From positions 72,470,763-72,534,762 of the forward strand of contig JARDYH010000007.1 of assembly GCA_029215795.1 (NCBI GenBank): a stretch of 64,000 nt of DNA, read 5' to 3'. This DNA is from Anniella stebbinsi (taxonomy: Eukaryota > Chordata > Lepidosauria > Squamata > Anniellidae). Numbering within the stretch: the stretch's first letter is position 1; each line of letters starts with the position of its first letter. Shown in pieces: positions 28,201 to 38,701 of this stretch. Under the pieces are notes generated by a model. It was not told where the DNA came from. It worked only from the letters and a program-made list of their open reading frames with translations, and did not search any database. Made by a program: the position numbers and the translations under genes.

Positions 28201-31200
28201 GAGCCCGGTCCACCTTTCCATATGGTCCTCCTACATTGGACAGGGTTAGATGCAAATCTAGATAGGAACCCATGTTGATAAACAAGAACATTTCAAAACT
28301 GGGATGTCCTTGAGCATCAAGGATGCTTGTAAAGTATTCCGACATTCTGTTCCCCATTCCGATAGCAGTGGGAGGTGTAAGTCCAGGGCTCTTCTAAAGG
28401 AGGGACTCCATCCCTTCCCATGACCCATATTCTCACCAATGGTTTGCAGCTCCGGGCTTTCGATGTCCAGTTTGGAGTTGCAGAGGCTGCTGTTGCACTG
28501 GTGCAACTGGGAGAAAGCAAGGATGCCATGTACATCTACTTCTTCCTTGTTGTTGCCCAGGTTGCTCAGGCCACAGCCCTTTTCACCAAATGAGACCTCC
28601 CCATGACCTGTAAAGGGGAAGAACAAAGAGATTACACAGGGAGATAAGAAGCAGCTTGCATAAACTGATCTACTGGGGATGGGTGCAGGGCCGGCCCAAG
28701 ACATTTTTCTGCCTGTGGCCAAGAGAAAGATGGACCCCCCCCCCCCATTCCATGTACAAAAGCCAAACGGACTGGCAGTTGAATCTTGCTTCAATACTGT
28801 GGATGGGACAGGGTATCCCACTGCACCTGAAGGCAGCGGGCTAGTTTTGGAGGTGCTGGTCTGGCTGCATGGCACACTGCTCTCTCCTCTAACGCCTTTG
28901 TGCTGCCTCCCAGCATCTGCCGCCTGAGGCGACTCCCTTACTCTGCCTAATGGTAGGGCCGGCCCTGGATGGATGTGCATGTGAGCTAGGCATCTGAAGA
29001 ACCATGCAGCTGCAGCCACTGCATGGTTCTTCCCCTACCCTTTCTTATGATGTTTAAGACGTGGGAAACTTTTTTTCTGTTGGAAGCTGCATTTCTGAAT
29101 GGGTAATCTGTTGGGGAGGTTATTCTGGGGTAGGGTGGCTGAAACCAGCAGTGCGCTGGGCCATCACCTTTTCTCTCCCCTGCTCACAAGCAGAAAAAGT
29201 AGGCGATGGCTCCTCCTTTTGCGTATCAGTGGAAATTTACAGGTTTACTGCCTCTATACAAGACGACTCCATCTACTTATCCGGACTAACCATAGTAGGT
29301 AAATTTGCCTGATCCTTAAGATACTGGTGTCATCACAACATCTTATGGTAAGGAGTCCTATACTTTAATTTCATGTGGTGTGAAGAAACTAGTTATATAA
29401 CTTGCAAGAGAAGGGAGGCAGTGGACAGAGGCTCAATCCCTACCTTCCTTCTGTGAGGGAGCAACCCCACATCCCCTAGACAGCACCAGGGCCAGATCTA
29501 CGCCAAGCAGGATATGACACTTTGAAAACGGTTTGAAAACCGTATATGAAGTGTGTCCTGGGCCTCAACAGTTGTCACTACTGTTATAAAACCTTTTGAA
29601 GCAGTAGTGTAGATTCTGCCCAGGGGAACATAGGATGTTTTGGCTTCTGGGCTCCGAGGTCAGAACCAGGGCTCCAACCTCGGAGCCCAGAAACTGTGCT
29701 CCCCTCCCCCTTATAGCTGACATTATTCTCTCTGCGCTGGCTATATCTCCACACTCAAAAACAGAATGCCGAGATGGTAGAAAGGGAGTGGAGAGGGGAT
29801 GTGGGGAGACCCGGGAAGCTGCCCTATGCACGACTCAGGCTCCTTCCCTCCCGCTCGGAAGCCCCGCCTGTCTGGCGAAAATGCCGGCCTGTCTGGCGAA
29901 AATGCAGAGGGGAGGATCACCTCCGTGCTCCGGCTGCCCTACAACGGATACTCAGCAGGCTCTGACTTTCCCGACAGGATTGTGCCCTAATACATGGAAG
30001 TTTGCCCCAACCCCAAAGCTACAGGCAGAATTTAGCGATCTTATCTTCCCATCATGACTTCATATGATTTGAGCCACGAATTAGAAGCTCAGAACCTGTT
30101 CAGTGCAAGGGCTCAACCCCGGAAGATGTGAAAAAACAGAGTTCCTTCCAGCATGTACAGACAGAGTACCTTCCCCCTCAAATGCTGAGTAATTACAACC
30201 AGCACCTGGGAATAGAGGGCAAGGATGAGAAATGCAGAACGGCTCTGAGCATGTCTCCTTTTAGGAGGTGCCTACTCACTCCATCCGACAGCAGCCAGAG
30301 TTTCCACACAGAAGTGGTTGGATGCTGGGCACGTCACTTTCTTAATTTTCTCTTGACTGCAACCACCATCAGCCAGGTCTATGCAGCTGTAGCACTCCAG
30401 GGTCAGAGCACCTGTACGGGACAGGAAGAGGTAGAAAGATGGAACCTTAAAAAATTCTTTTTGTCAGAACTCATACATATCCCCTAGTCTGAAATGATAA
30501 GTCTACTTATTTGGTTTTATCAATGGATAAAAAGAAATTAAATTTCAAGCACGTACAGGAATGGGATTTTGGAGAAATTGTTTTTGATGATCAACACACC
30601 TGGTTAGGGGATAACATTGTAAAAAATGTGATTAATGTGGCACTTAAAGAAAGCATTTGAAAACTTCTGTTCCATTAGTATGCACTTCTCGCACTATTGA
30701 AACTTATTTTATAATTTGTTTGTTGAAAGTTTCAAACCCCTAATGATGATATGTTCCATATGTTCTGAGCTTGTTCAGTTATACAGAAGTTTTGGCAAAA
30801 AATCCTGAAAAGGATAAAGAGAGATAACTGGCTATGAATATAGAATTTCATTTTAGCCGCTATGGTTCAAGCCTCTGCAAATGCAATAAGAAAGGCACAA
30901 TCCTATGAATGTTGAGACAGAAAGAAGCATGGTTGACTGGGGAATGCTGGGAGTTGTAGTTTTTTCAGTTTAAAGATGGCTCTAAATGTGTTAGCCTTTA
31001 AGGTGCCACAGAACTCTATTGGTTTTGTTACAGACAAATTGACACGGCTCTCCATCTGAAACATATGCACCGTCTAGCTGCTACACTGAATCAGGGCTTA
31101 GGCCTGATTTATTAATGTATTTATTACATTTATATCCTGCCTATTTTTCCTCCAAGGAACCCATAATCCTAGGCTGACCAGATAAAATCTAGGTCAGGGC

Positions 31201-34200
31201 TCATGTAACTTTAACAGTTGTGGAGAAAAGGGAATTTCAGCCGGTGTCATTTGTATGCAATTAGTTCCTGGTGAAATTCCCTCTTCATCACAACAGTTAA
31301 AGTTGCAGGCACTATACTAGAGTGACCATATACAAAAGAAGGCAGGGCCCCTGCAACTTTAACTGTTGTGATGAAGAGGGATTTCACCAGGAACTGATTG
31401 CATACAAATGACACTGGCTGAAATTCCCTTTTCTCTACAACTGTTAAAGTTACATGAGCCCTGACCTGGATTTTATCTGGTCACCCTACATAATCCTCCT
31501 CTTCCTCTCCATTTTGTCCTCACAACAACAACAACCCTGTGAGGTAGCTTGGGCTAAGAGTTTGTGACTGGCCTAAAGTCACCCAGCGGGTTTCACTTTC
31601 CATGGCTGAGTGGGGACCAGAACCCGGATCTCCCAACTCCCAGTCCAATGCTTTAGCCACAGCACCACATCTTTTGAATGTCAGCGCTCAGCCTCAAACA
31701 TCTGAAGTATTTCTGAGTTCATCAGGGATGCATTTCTATCACCGCTGAGCAAACCACATCCTGCTCCTAAGCACCTAGGATTTGGTGCATCTAAAGAAGC
31801 ATAAGGACAGAGAACAACAGAGGCCTTGAAATTGCACATCAGCATCAACCTACACAGCGGATTGCTCAGGCAGACAGGTCAACGGGTTACATTCTTTCCC
31901 AGTAGGGTGAGATGTCACACCAGACTCATAGGCTGAATTCAGACGACATGATAGTCAATGGTGGGGTAATAATCAACTTTACAGTTGTTCATCTAGGGGG
32001 TACTCCCCACACAACATGGTATTAAATAATCAACTGTGGTGCGGATTAGGATCAGCGCTGAGTTGACTATGGCAACATTCGGACAACACGATAGTCAGTA
32101 CAACTGACGACTGTTTCTCCCCCCCCCCCCAGTTGCTTATTGTGTCATCCAAATTCAGCCATGGTTTTACTGCCACTGACCAATATGGTTCCACCTTTCT
32201 CTACTTAGCAAACCAAACCAATGCATTTTACACATGTCTGGCTAATATGCCCTACAGGTGGATGACTTAACTCTCACTAATGGAGCAGACCAAAATGACT
32301 TCCCCAACTATGGTTAGGTTACCTTATTGCAAAACCCCTCCTCAGACTGGGATATCTGTTGATGGCATGCAATTAATGTCTTGTTGGCCCCATCACATAT
32401 ATAACCTACAAAGTTTTGTAACCCTAAATTGCTGGCCTAAATTAGGGTGACCATATGAAAAGGAGGACAGGGCTCCTGTATCTTTAACAGTTGTCTTGGA
32501 AGATGAATTTCTGCAGGTGTCTTTTGTATGCATGCATGTGATGAAATTCACTCTTCATCACAACAGTTAAAGCTGCAGGAGCTATATTAGAGTGACTAGA
32601 TACAAAAGAGGGCAGGGCTCCTGCAGCTTGAATTGTTGTGATGAAGAGGGAGTTTCACCAGGGGCTGCATGCATACAAATGACACATACTGAAATACCCT
32701 TTTCTATGCAACTGTTAAAGATACAGGAGCTCTGTCCTCCTTTTCGTATGTCACCTTAAGCAAAGTCACCCTATTGAGAATCCTGTTTCAGCCCAACATT
32801 CAAGGTTTTTTTTTTTTTTTTTTGCTGCTGGAGCTATGCTAAATTATTTTACCTCTTTGGGAGGAATAGTGTTTTTAGTTTGTTCTCCACTTTCTAGCAA
32901 ATTACATGTTTTACAGCAAAGAATCAGACAGATTTTGTAAACAAAGGCAGTTTATGGAGGTGTTACAGGAGATGTGGGGTGGTGTGTTTTAACACCCATC
33001 ATTTTCCACTTTGAAATCTCCTCCAAGCGGCTTTCCTTACCACAGGTTTAATAACAGTGGGCAGTAAAGGGGTTAAACTTGGGTGACCATATAGAAAGGA
33101 GGACAAAGTGTCTGTATCTTTAACAATTTTATAGAAAAGGGAATTTCAGCAGGTGTCTTGACCAGATACAAAAGAGCGCAAACTGTTGTGATGAAGAGGG
33201 AATTTCAACAGGAACTAACTGCATACAAATGACTCCTGCTGAAATTCCTTTTTCTAGACAACTGTTAAAGATACAGGAGCCCTGTCCTCCTTTTCATATG
33301 GTCACCCTAGTTAAGCAACTCTTTCCACACCGCTTCCCTAAGTAAAAATGCCTTCTTCAGAAACAGATTTTGTTTACAAAAACAGTAGTCATAGGGATTT
33401 TTTTCCTTTCCAAACAAAAATTACTTAAACTCAAACAACAGGTTTTTTTTTTTAAAAAAATAGCATCAGTAAAATATAATCCCGAAAACCAAAAACTTCA
33501 AAGCATTATCATCAAGTTTATTACTCATTAAGAGCTTGTCATATAAAAAAGCTCTTAGTCTGGCGCCTAAAGCCTATCAGCCTAGACGCCAATCGAGCAG
33601 TCCTTGGGGAGAGCATCCTGTATTTACACATGTTTTTGTTTCTATTGTGTGGTTTTGCCCCATAGAAATGCTTCACTCATAGGCTTTTGATACTGAGAGG
33701 GAGGGCTGTACCATGTTTGGGAAATTCCTAGGCTTGGTGCCCCCATCCCCCAGCCACACCTTTCTTCCATTTTTTTAAATTTGTTCATGTGGCAAGCACA
33801 TTGTGAAGTGAAATACTGGCTGAGTCTGAAGCTGTCCGCCATCTTCGATTGTTCTAGATTGCTTCTGGGCCTAGCTACGTTAGGCCTCAGAGGTATTCTG
33901 AGGAACAGAAAATGGTTGGCAACTGCAGCCCTAGCTAGTAGTTTTCTTGGCAGTGCTCTTACTACCCCCAAAAATGGGGAAAAGAGAAGGAGGACAAAAA
34001 TTGACAAAACCAATGTCAGTTTTGGTGGGTCCTCATAACTATGTGGGAAGCCTACAAGTTGGACATGGGTACAATAGCACCCTTCTGCTTGTGTTCCCTA
34101 GCAACTCATGTTCAGATAATAGTAACCATTGATATCAGGACTACTAGCCATTAATATCTTTTTCCTCCATGAATGTGTCTAAGCCCCTTTTGAAGCTGCC

Positions 34201-36249
34201 CATCTCTACATCTTGCGGTAGCAAATTTCATAGTTTAACTCTGCGCTGTATGAAGAAGTACTTCCTTTTATTTCAGGGTGTCCTGTGTTCAAAGCTCTCT
34301 CAGCTGAGTGGCTCAGTTACTCAATACAAATGACCACGGAACACCTGGTAGCTTACTGAAGTGAGTGTACCATCACTTTTTGAAGAGATGGTTGACTGCT
34401 ATCTAGCTGTGAAGTGAGGAGAATTTTGCCCTGCTCCTTCTTCCTCAGATTTCTGCTCATGTGCAGAGGTCTGTGATAAAATTCACCTCACCACGTGATT
34501 AGAAACTACATATGATCAGCTCCCTATGCGATTGTATGTTATCGCTTGATACATCACCACACCTCTCAGCATAGCAATGGTTGCTGTGAGAATAAAATGA
34601 AACCAGATTGGATTAAATCAACCCACCCTAAGAGACCTTGTGATGGCATAGGAAAGAAGTGAAAGCAAATAGGTTCCCTATTGTGTCTTTTGTACAAATG
34701 TATTTAAATGACCTCCCTTCTTTCATCCTGCCCTTCCGTTAAGGAGCTAACAGTGATCTGAATGAGATCATCCCAGGTCCCTCACTTCCCAGCTTCTGAA
34801 TAAACAAGTCATTTCTCCTACCGCATGATTGAGGGAAGGGATTAAAAGTCCACAGCAAGGACCATCACTGAGGATATTATGGAATAGGGTGATTGGATTA
34901 ATGGATCGCTAACATTTCAATAGACTTAAAAGGAGCCCCCCATTCATTAGGCAGCAGGTTCTAATACATAAATTGTTTTAATACAACTACAGGTGGCAAG
35001 CTTCATCTTAAAAGAGACATTCCTTGCTGAATGGGGGACAAGGGAAGATGCCTCTTCTAAGATCATTCTTGCCTAGACATACCGGTATGTGTGTATTTTA
35101 TAAAAACGAAGTATGTTCCCCATACCCTGTTAGTGCTATTTTTTAACTTATCTGTAAAATTATGCATTTTGAATCAATCGATCGATTGATTAATCAACTA
35201 AAACTCGTATGACATGTCATTAATCGAGAGGTTTTATTTAGCCCCGTTAAAAGAATTAATTATATGATACTAACGTATACAGTCAATAAAAACAACAAGC
35301 CAGGAAGGGCAACAATTGAATAGGACCAAAACAAATCAATGCTACCTGCCACCACTGAAGCAGTTTGGATTTCTTGCCGGGGATTGAGAAAAACCTCTTT
35401 TGAGGCCTTAATAAAAACCACTGGGACGGAAGGACTATTTAAAGTTGTCAAACTCCTGTACTCCCATGGCTTTGCTCGTTAAAAAGGCGATAAAGGAATT
35501 GTTTTTCTGAAGAAGCCATAATACATGGCGAAACAGGACAAATTACCGGATACCTTTTACCTTGTAACTTTGTTACCTTGAAACTTTGTTTGGTGCTTTA
35601 CCTAAAAACTTTGCTTGGTGCTTGCACCTTATCTGATTAGTAAAATAACCTGTTATTTTTCATCTTTACATCTGCACTAAACGATTGTACCTTAATTGTG
35701 CTTGTTGTATTCTTCTGAGTGTTCAACTCATGTCTTGCATGTATAACAAATGTTTAGCGTATCAGCATTTGGAAAAAAATCACCTGGTATAATTTTAACA
35801 CACATGTTGAATGTGTAATAATTTTTTAGCTTATCAGCATTTGGGTAATTGTATAAATTTGTCTTGTAAAATTGTTTCCATTTGGAGTGTTACCCGATAC
35901 AATTACAGGCAAGCAATACACATGCCTGCAACTCAACTCTATCTTCTATAATACAGAGGTTATGAGCGTTCTCCTCCTCATGCCAGAAGTGCTACTGTTC
36001 TTTTAAATTTCTCAAATTCTGACCCCCAATTTCCCCTGCCCTATATGCAATGGTGAAAACGTTGTTCTCTTCTCAGATGCCAGTAAGGAGATCCTAGATG
36101 ATTTCATCTCCACAGGGTCCCCAACTCTATAACGTACTTAGCATTGTTGTTAATCCCACAGATTGAGATCTTCCCATGTTCCTACCTTTCACGAAGAATG
36201 TCAGTGCCAGGGCAAATACGCTGGCCTGGAGCTGGAGGTGGGTGCCCAT
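24713..36249 (-). CDS. LYPD3: LYPD3 (C4.4A), complete: exons 36249-36186, 30411-30280, 28607-28437, 27154-27014, 25227-24713
   Basis: Five coding exons join in frame, all in phase 1, to 340 residues; human LYPD3 has about 346. Residues 1-22 are a signal peptide. LU domain 1 starts LECYSC and has 8 cysteines, lacking the CC pair, as in mammalian LYPD3; it ends QCNSSLCN. LU domain 2 starts GVECYSC, has 10 cysteines and ends SCCSESLCN. A linker of about 110 residues follows, rich in Ser/Thr, then His/Asp (near residue 275), then a hydrophobic GPI tail (SAVLVLLLAGLLL). Family knowledge: C4.4A is a GPI-anchored surface glycoprotein of stratified epithelium and wound or tumour edge that binds laminins and AGR2. 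The motifs RGC/KGC, LHGLLAF/VHGILAF and NGVECYSC align with human LYPD3 in order, and PHLDB3 is its mammalian neighbour. All splice sites are GT-AG. The introns are loaded with MITEs. Confidence 0.93.
25228..26440. other. LYPD3 intron 4, left part
   Basis: It includes a CTTCCCC-type fold-back (25316-25432; arms AGCCTTCCCCGATCTGGTGG and ACACCGTGTTGGAGAAGG). The rest is unassigned. Confidence 0.5.
26441..26540 (-). mobile_element. L2 3' end fragment
   Basis: CTACATTTCTGTACCGTCCA and ATAGCCAAAGCAATGTGGGC correspond to the inverted L2 end (ATATACCGCCCCATAGCC). Confidence 0.55.
26542..26810. mobile_element. GGGTGACCA-ended DNA element, second family
   Basis: It starts GGGTGACCAGCTGCCAGGA and ends CAAATATGGTCAACCTA. 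The interior (ATGTCCTGGGATTACATGC, CTTTCCCCTTTAAGGCTGTC) is shared with 38383-38701 but not with the 320-bp palindromes. The termini resemble hAT ends; no clear duplication was found. Confidence 0.6.
27014..27154 (-). CDS. LYPD3: LYPD3 exon 4 (first half of LU domain 2)
   Basis: The acceptor TTGGTTGCCAG precedes 27154 and the donor GTAAGG follows 27014. 141 nt, phase 1-1. It encodes NGVECYSCTGDECL, IVKCYDSFRGCFHGNATMRA, with N-glycosylation sites NAT. Confidence 0.93.
27300..27524. other. LYPD3 intron 3 sequence
   Basis: A short (AAAT)n tract at 27299-27320, otherwise unassigned. Confidence 0.4.
27525..27571. repeat. Perfect 20-bp-stem hairpin
   Basis: Bases 27525-27544 (GCTATCACTTCTTCAGTATG) are exactly complementary to 27552-27571, with a 7-base loop CTAGCTT. 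It lies in LYPD3 intron 3, just before a SINE. Confidence 0.9.
27584..27745 (+). mobile_element. tRNA-derived SINE
   Basis: GGTCCGTAGCTCAGTAGAAG is the A-box region and CCAAGTTCAATCCCTGACTT the B-box region, as in the 9095 copy. The body GTTAGAAATAGTGGGCTAAT is decayed. Confidence 0.65.
27914..28233. mobile_element. hAT-like double-palindrome MITE, copy 2
   Basis: It runs from CGGGTGACCATATGGAAAAG to TTTCCATATGGTCCTCCTA. Both ends are eroded and no duplication remains. The interior is of the TGCATGCAGCACCTGG subtype. Confidence 0.8.
28437..28607 (-). CDS. LYPD3: LYPD3 exon 3 (second half of LU domain 1)
   Basis: The acceptor CCCCTTTACAG precedes 28607 and the donor GTGAGA follows 28437. 171 nt, phase 1-1. 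It encodes HGEVSFGEKGCGLSN, VDVHGILAFSQLHQC and NSSLCN, the end of an LU domain. Confidence 0.93.
28686..28967. mobile_element. hAT-like element, CAGGGCCGGCCC ends, 8-bp TSD
   Basis: The termini are CAGGGCCGGCCC and GGGCCGGCCCTG. The flanks GATGGGTG (28678-28685) and GATGGATG (28968-28975) agree at 7 of 8. It lies 78 bp upstream of LYPD3 exon 3 on the transcribed strand. The element carries a C-run at about 28736-28746. A partial relative (GCCTCACTCTGCCTAATGG) is at about 61100. Confidence 0.75.
28976..29488. other. LYPD3 intron 2, nothing recognised
   Basis: No repeat family was identified. Confidence 0.3.
29489..29621. mobile_element. MITE, GGGCCAGATCTAC family
   Basis: It starts GGCCAGATCTACGCCAAGCA and ends GTAGTGTAGATTCTGCCC. 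The interior GTCCTGGGCCTCAACAGTTG is shared with 39854-40085 and 51487-51926. The 37084 element has similar ends. Confidence 0.6.
29622..30279. other. LYPD3 intron 2, unassigned
   Basis: A frame from 29635 to 30057 is open for 140 codons but contains a repeated CGGCCTGTCTGGCGAAAATG motif and no domain features. Confidence 0.3.
30280..30411 (-). CDS. LYPD3: LYPD3 exon 2 (first half of LU domain 1)
   Basis: The acceptor CTGTCCCGTACAG precedes 30411 and the donor GTGAGT follows 30280. 132 nt, phase 1-1. It encodes ALTLECYSCIDLADGGCS through HFCVETLAAVGW, matching the start of the LYPD3 first LU domain. Confidence 0.92.
30500..30930 (+). mobile_element. L1-like ORF2 C-terminal fragment, degraded
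   Basis: Fragments resembling the L1 ORF2 end appear: an HMFW-like stretch around 30755-30790 and QKFWQKILKRIK around 30785-30815. Frames are broken by several stops. LYPD3 intron 1. Confidence 0.45.
31100..31670 (-). mobile_element. SINE interrupted by a double-palindrome MITE
   Basis: The SINE's 3' end lies at 31110-31169 (TTTATATCCTGCCTATTTTT) and its body resumes at 31489-31670 (TTTTGTCCTCACAACAAC, GGGACCAGAACCCGGATCTC). Between them is a complete 320-bp-type MITE. Confidence 0.8.
31170..31488. mobile_element. hAT-like double-palindrome MITE, copy 3
   Basis: It is flanked by the perfect 8-bp duplication CATAATCC (31162-31169 and 31489-31496). The left half carries CTTTAACAGTTGTGGAGAA ... 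CTTCATCACAACAGTTAAAG and the right half CTTTAACTGTTGTGATGAAG ... CTCTACAACTGTTAAAG, so each half is a palindrome and the halves are also inverted copies of each other. A near-centre motif TAGAGTGACCATATAC resembles an internal copy of the terminal repeat. Confidence 0.88.
31931..32160. mobile_element. MITE, GGCTGAATTCGGACGAC family
   Basis: It starts GGCTGAATTCAGACGACATG and ends TGTGTCATCCAAATTCAGCC. The interior GTACTCCCCACACAACATGG and GATCAGCGCTGAGTTGACTA is shared with 48694-48920 and 63889-64000. Confidence 0.7.
32443..32758. mobile_element. hAT-like double-palindrome MITE, copy 4
   Basis: It starts TAGGGTGACCATATGAAAAG and ends CCTTTTCGTATGTCACCTTA. Both halves are present; no clean duplication. 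Confidence 0.8.
33081..33309. mobile_element. hAT-like double-palindrome MITE, copy 5, internally deleted
   Basis: It starts GGGTGACCATATAGAAAGGA and ends CTTTTCATATGGTCACCCTA. At 229 bp it lacks about one quarter around AGGTGTCTTGACCAGATAC, consistent with a deletion between arms. Confidence 0.78.
33310..34129. other. LYPD3 intron 1, unassigned
   Basis: No family was recognised; the open frame at 33642-34013 on minus has no domain features. Confidence 0.3.
34130..34280 (-). mobile_element. CR1 fragment
   Basis: CATCTCTACATCTTGCGGTA and GTATGAAGAAGTACTTCCTT are the reverse complement of a CR1 3' segment. Confidence 0.55.
34281..36185. other. LYPD3 intron 1, A+T-rich, unassigned
   Basis: It has an ATCGATCGATTGAT palindrome near 35176 and two related blocks near 35740-35860 (GTTTAGCGTATCAGCATTTGG, TTTTAGCTTATCAGCATTTGG). 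No repeat family was recognised. Confidence 0.35.
36186..36249 (-). CDS. LYPD3: LYPD3 exon 1 (signal peptide)
   Basis: The ATG is at 36249-36247. The exon encodes MGTHLQLQASVFALALTFFV, a typical signal peptide, and ends one base into a codon before GTAGGA. Upstream on minus, TTTATCTTTCAG (AG at 36327-36326) could be the acceptor of a 5' UTR intron, so the transcribed exon may extend to 36325. Confidence 0.85.
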
Positions 36250-37083
36250 TGCTATGCTCACTAAGTCCCAGACTCGCTTCGGATCTTTTTCACCTGCCTT
36301 GGGTGCGTCGTGCTGCTGTCAGTGTCTGAAAGATAAAGCCAAGACAATAAATATGAGCAGACAGTTGGGGCGGGGCATCACTGCCTCCTCCATGAGGCAT
36401 ACCTCCTTGGGCTTTGTTGTTCAGTACCTGGAGGCATTTTTTCCATGCATCCTCTCCAGTCCTGGGCCCAGCACTTCCCTTCCTCAGCACTTTAAAGCAA
36501 GTTATTGGGGCGACGCCTGTCTCAGGAACTAGAACACCCAGTTGAGGGATATTTCCCGATGCTGTTCATTTCAAGGCAGGAGAAGATAATTATGGGCAAG
36601 TCTGGACAGCTCAAAATCCACAGCTCTTGCAAATGCTGAGGAAGACACTGGAAGGTTGTCCAGATAAGGAATTCTGCCTTCTCCACAATATAATGGAGCC
36701 ATACTGGGGATATCCCCTGGACCTGACTCAGTCTCGGGGATTATGATCTAAGTGGAGATTCACAACTGTAAAAATTCTCCAACTTCCTGCATTGAGCAGG
36801 GGGTGGATTCGATAGCTTTATAGGCCCCTTCCAGCTCTACTGTTCTATGATTCTATGAAAAGACACCAGAAAATAGCGTTTGAAGATCTGAAGACCTGAA
36901 GACCTGAAGAAGGTGGAAGGAGGCAGTGTTCACATCCTCTGGCAACTCCAATACTTTGGAATCATCAAGATCATGATCATCATCACCATCATGCAAACAG
37001 TAATAAAAATACCAGGACAAAAACCACAATATAAAACCCCATTTCTCTCTGTAAATCTCTAAGAACCAACCGACATGTTACTT
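36250..37083. other. LYPD3 upstream region
   Basis: It contains probable 5' UTR to about 36325 and a possible 5' UTR acceptor. A CR1 3' end lies at 36785-36860 (plus; CCTGCATTGAGCAGGGGGTG and a (TTCTATGA)2 tail). No promoter was fixed. Confidence 0.4.
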
Positions 37084-37329
37084 GGGCCTCATCTACACCA
37101 GGCAGGACATTGTACTACGAAAGTAGCATGAATGTGTTATATAAAAGGCAGGAGCCATACTACTGATTTATGACGGTATTGAAGTGCACTGACAACTGTG
37201 GGAGCCCATTGACACATACCATATACCGCTTTCATACCGCTATATCCTCCTTGGGGTGGCTCCTGCCTTTTATATACCGCTTCCATGCCGCTTTCATAGT
37301 GCAATATCCTGCTTGGTGTCGATGAGGCC
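37084..37329. mobile_element. Fold-back MITE, GGGCCTCATCTACACC ends
   Basis: It starts GGGCCTCATCTACACCAGGC and ends GCTTGGTGTCGATGAGGCC. The inner arms TATAAAAGGCAGGAGCCA and GGCTCCTGCCTTTTATATA are also inverted. Confidence 0.75.
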
Positions 37330-37871
37330 TTGAAGATCTGTGCATCTTTCCCCCAATTTTTTAAGCAGCCATGGGAGGACTGTGAGCAGGAGCAGAGAAA
37401 ATGTCACTGGGGGAACTTTTCTCTGCTGAAAATGCTTCCCACCTAGTTGTATTTCCTCCCACAGGGGAAAAAGATCTAGGGACAGATACCTCTTCCTTTG
37501 TGTGAGAGAAAAGCAGTTGGGGAGAGGAATGTTGAAGGAAATAAGGCTGGGGAAGAGTTAGGCTCTCTCTCACACACTTTTTCCTTTGCTCCAATTGTAG
37601 CCACCAGTGGCTTCTTTTCAGTTTTAAAAAAAAGTTAGGGGAAAGCTACATAGAACTCAGTAGGTGTCATTTAGCTCTTAGCAACTCTTATCAGTCAGAC
37701 AAAAGATGATTTTAGCCCCACTCTGGCCCGGTGGTATGTATTCCAGATCTTTTCAACAAAGGTTCCTTTCTGGGCCAATGACTCTCTGAATTCAATATTG
37801 TGTAAGAGCTTTAAGCTAAAACAGGAGTCCCCAAAGTGGTACTTGAAGGCACTGCAAATTTATTATTATTA

Positions 37872-37906
<35 letters not shown>

Positions 37907-38382
37907 AATCTCCCCATCTGTTTAATATACATACGTGGCTTTGTACATATCCATAGCAATGAATACATATGAAATGCATATATATGAAAATACAACATTC
38001 CGGCAATTATACACAGCTTTACTATTTCTCTCCATCCATAAGTACATAAGAAGAGCCCTGCTGGATCAGAGCAAGGATCCATCTAGCCCAGCATTCTGCC
38101 CACACAGTGCCCAACCAGCTGTTGACCAATCCTTTTCCTTGCAATTTTTCTCCCTTCCCCTTCCCCATCCCTAGACTTCTTCTTCCTCTCTCTTCCTAGC
38201 TCCTAACCTTGCTCTTTCTTTCCTGCTCACCCCATTTTCCATGCTGTTTTTCTTGACTCCCAGCCGCTAGCCTCACTCTTTCTCACTCCTTATCTTGCTA
38301 TTTCCCCCTCCCTCCTAGCTCTCGCCTCATTATTTCTCTCCTTCCACCCAACTCTTTAGACTAAGGGCAGCCATTATGTGAC
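37330..38382. other. Intergenic with (TTA)n and a CR1 end
   Basis: A (TTA)n tract lies at 37860-37905, and a CR1 3' end on minus at 38040-38125 (ACATAAGAAGAGCCCTGCTG). The 38150-38350 part is C/T-rich. Confidence 0.5.
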
Positions 38383-38701
38383 TAGGGTGACCAACTGACA
38401 GGAATTCCCTGGATTTGTCCTGGTTTTTGTCCTATCCTGGATGTCGGGGGATGTTTTTGTTGTTGTTGTAATTTTCTATAATGTCCTGGGATTACATGCT
38501 TTCCCCTTTAAGGCTGTCATCCCCTATCCTGCTCTAAGCAGGGCCTTGAAGGGGAAGGTATGTCATTGCTGGACATTAAAGAAAAGGCCCCAATTGGAGT
38601 GGAGGAGGGGAAAGAGCGCTTTCAGGAGCCTCTGGAAAGCATGTCATTCCCCCCTGCCACTGGGTGTCCTCCTTTTTGGTTTCCCAAATATGGTCATCCT
38701 A
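38383..38701. mobile_element. GGGTGACCA-ended DNA element, second family
   Basis: It starts TAGGGTGACCAACTGACAGG and ends CAAATATGGTCATCCTA. The interior is shared with 26542-26810. Confidence 0.62.

Noticed and set aside
28258..29019. A 253-codon minus-strand open frame as one exon
   Set aside because: Only 28607-28437 has LU-domain sequence; clear GT-AG sites bound it and the rest crosses a transposon.
29635..30057. 140-codon plus-strand frame as a gene
   Set aside because: Low-complexity Cys/Pro/Arg composition with a short internal duplication, inside a LYPD3 intron on the opposite strand.
24713..36249. Assignment as a phospholipase A2 inhibitor gamma or a toxin-like three-finger gene
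   Set aside because: The exon pattern, 8+10 cysteine layout, GPI tail and block-by-block similarity fit LYPD3 much better; secreted inhibitors lack the long linker and GPI signal.
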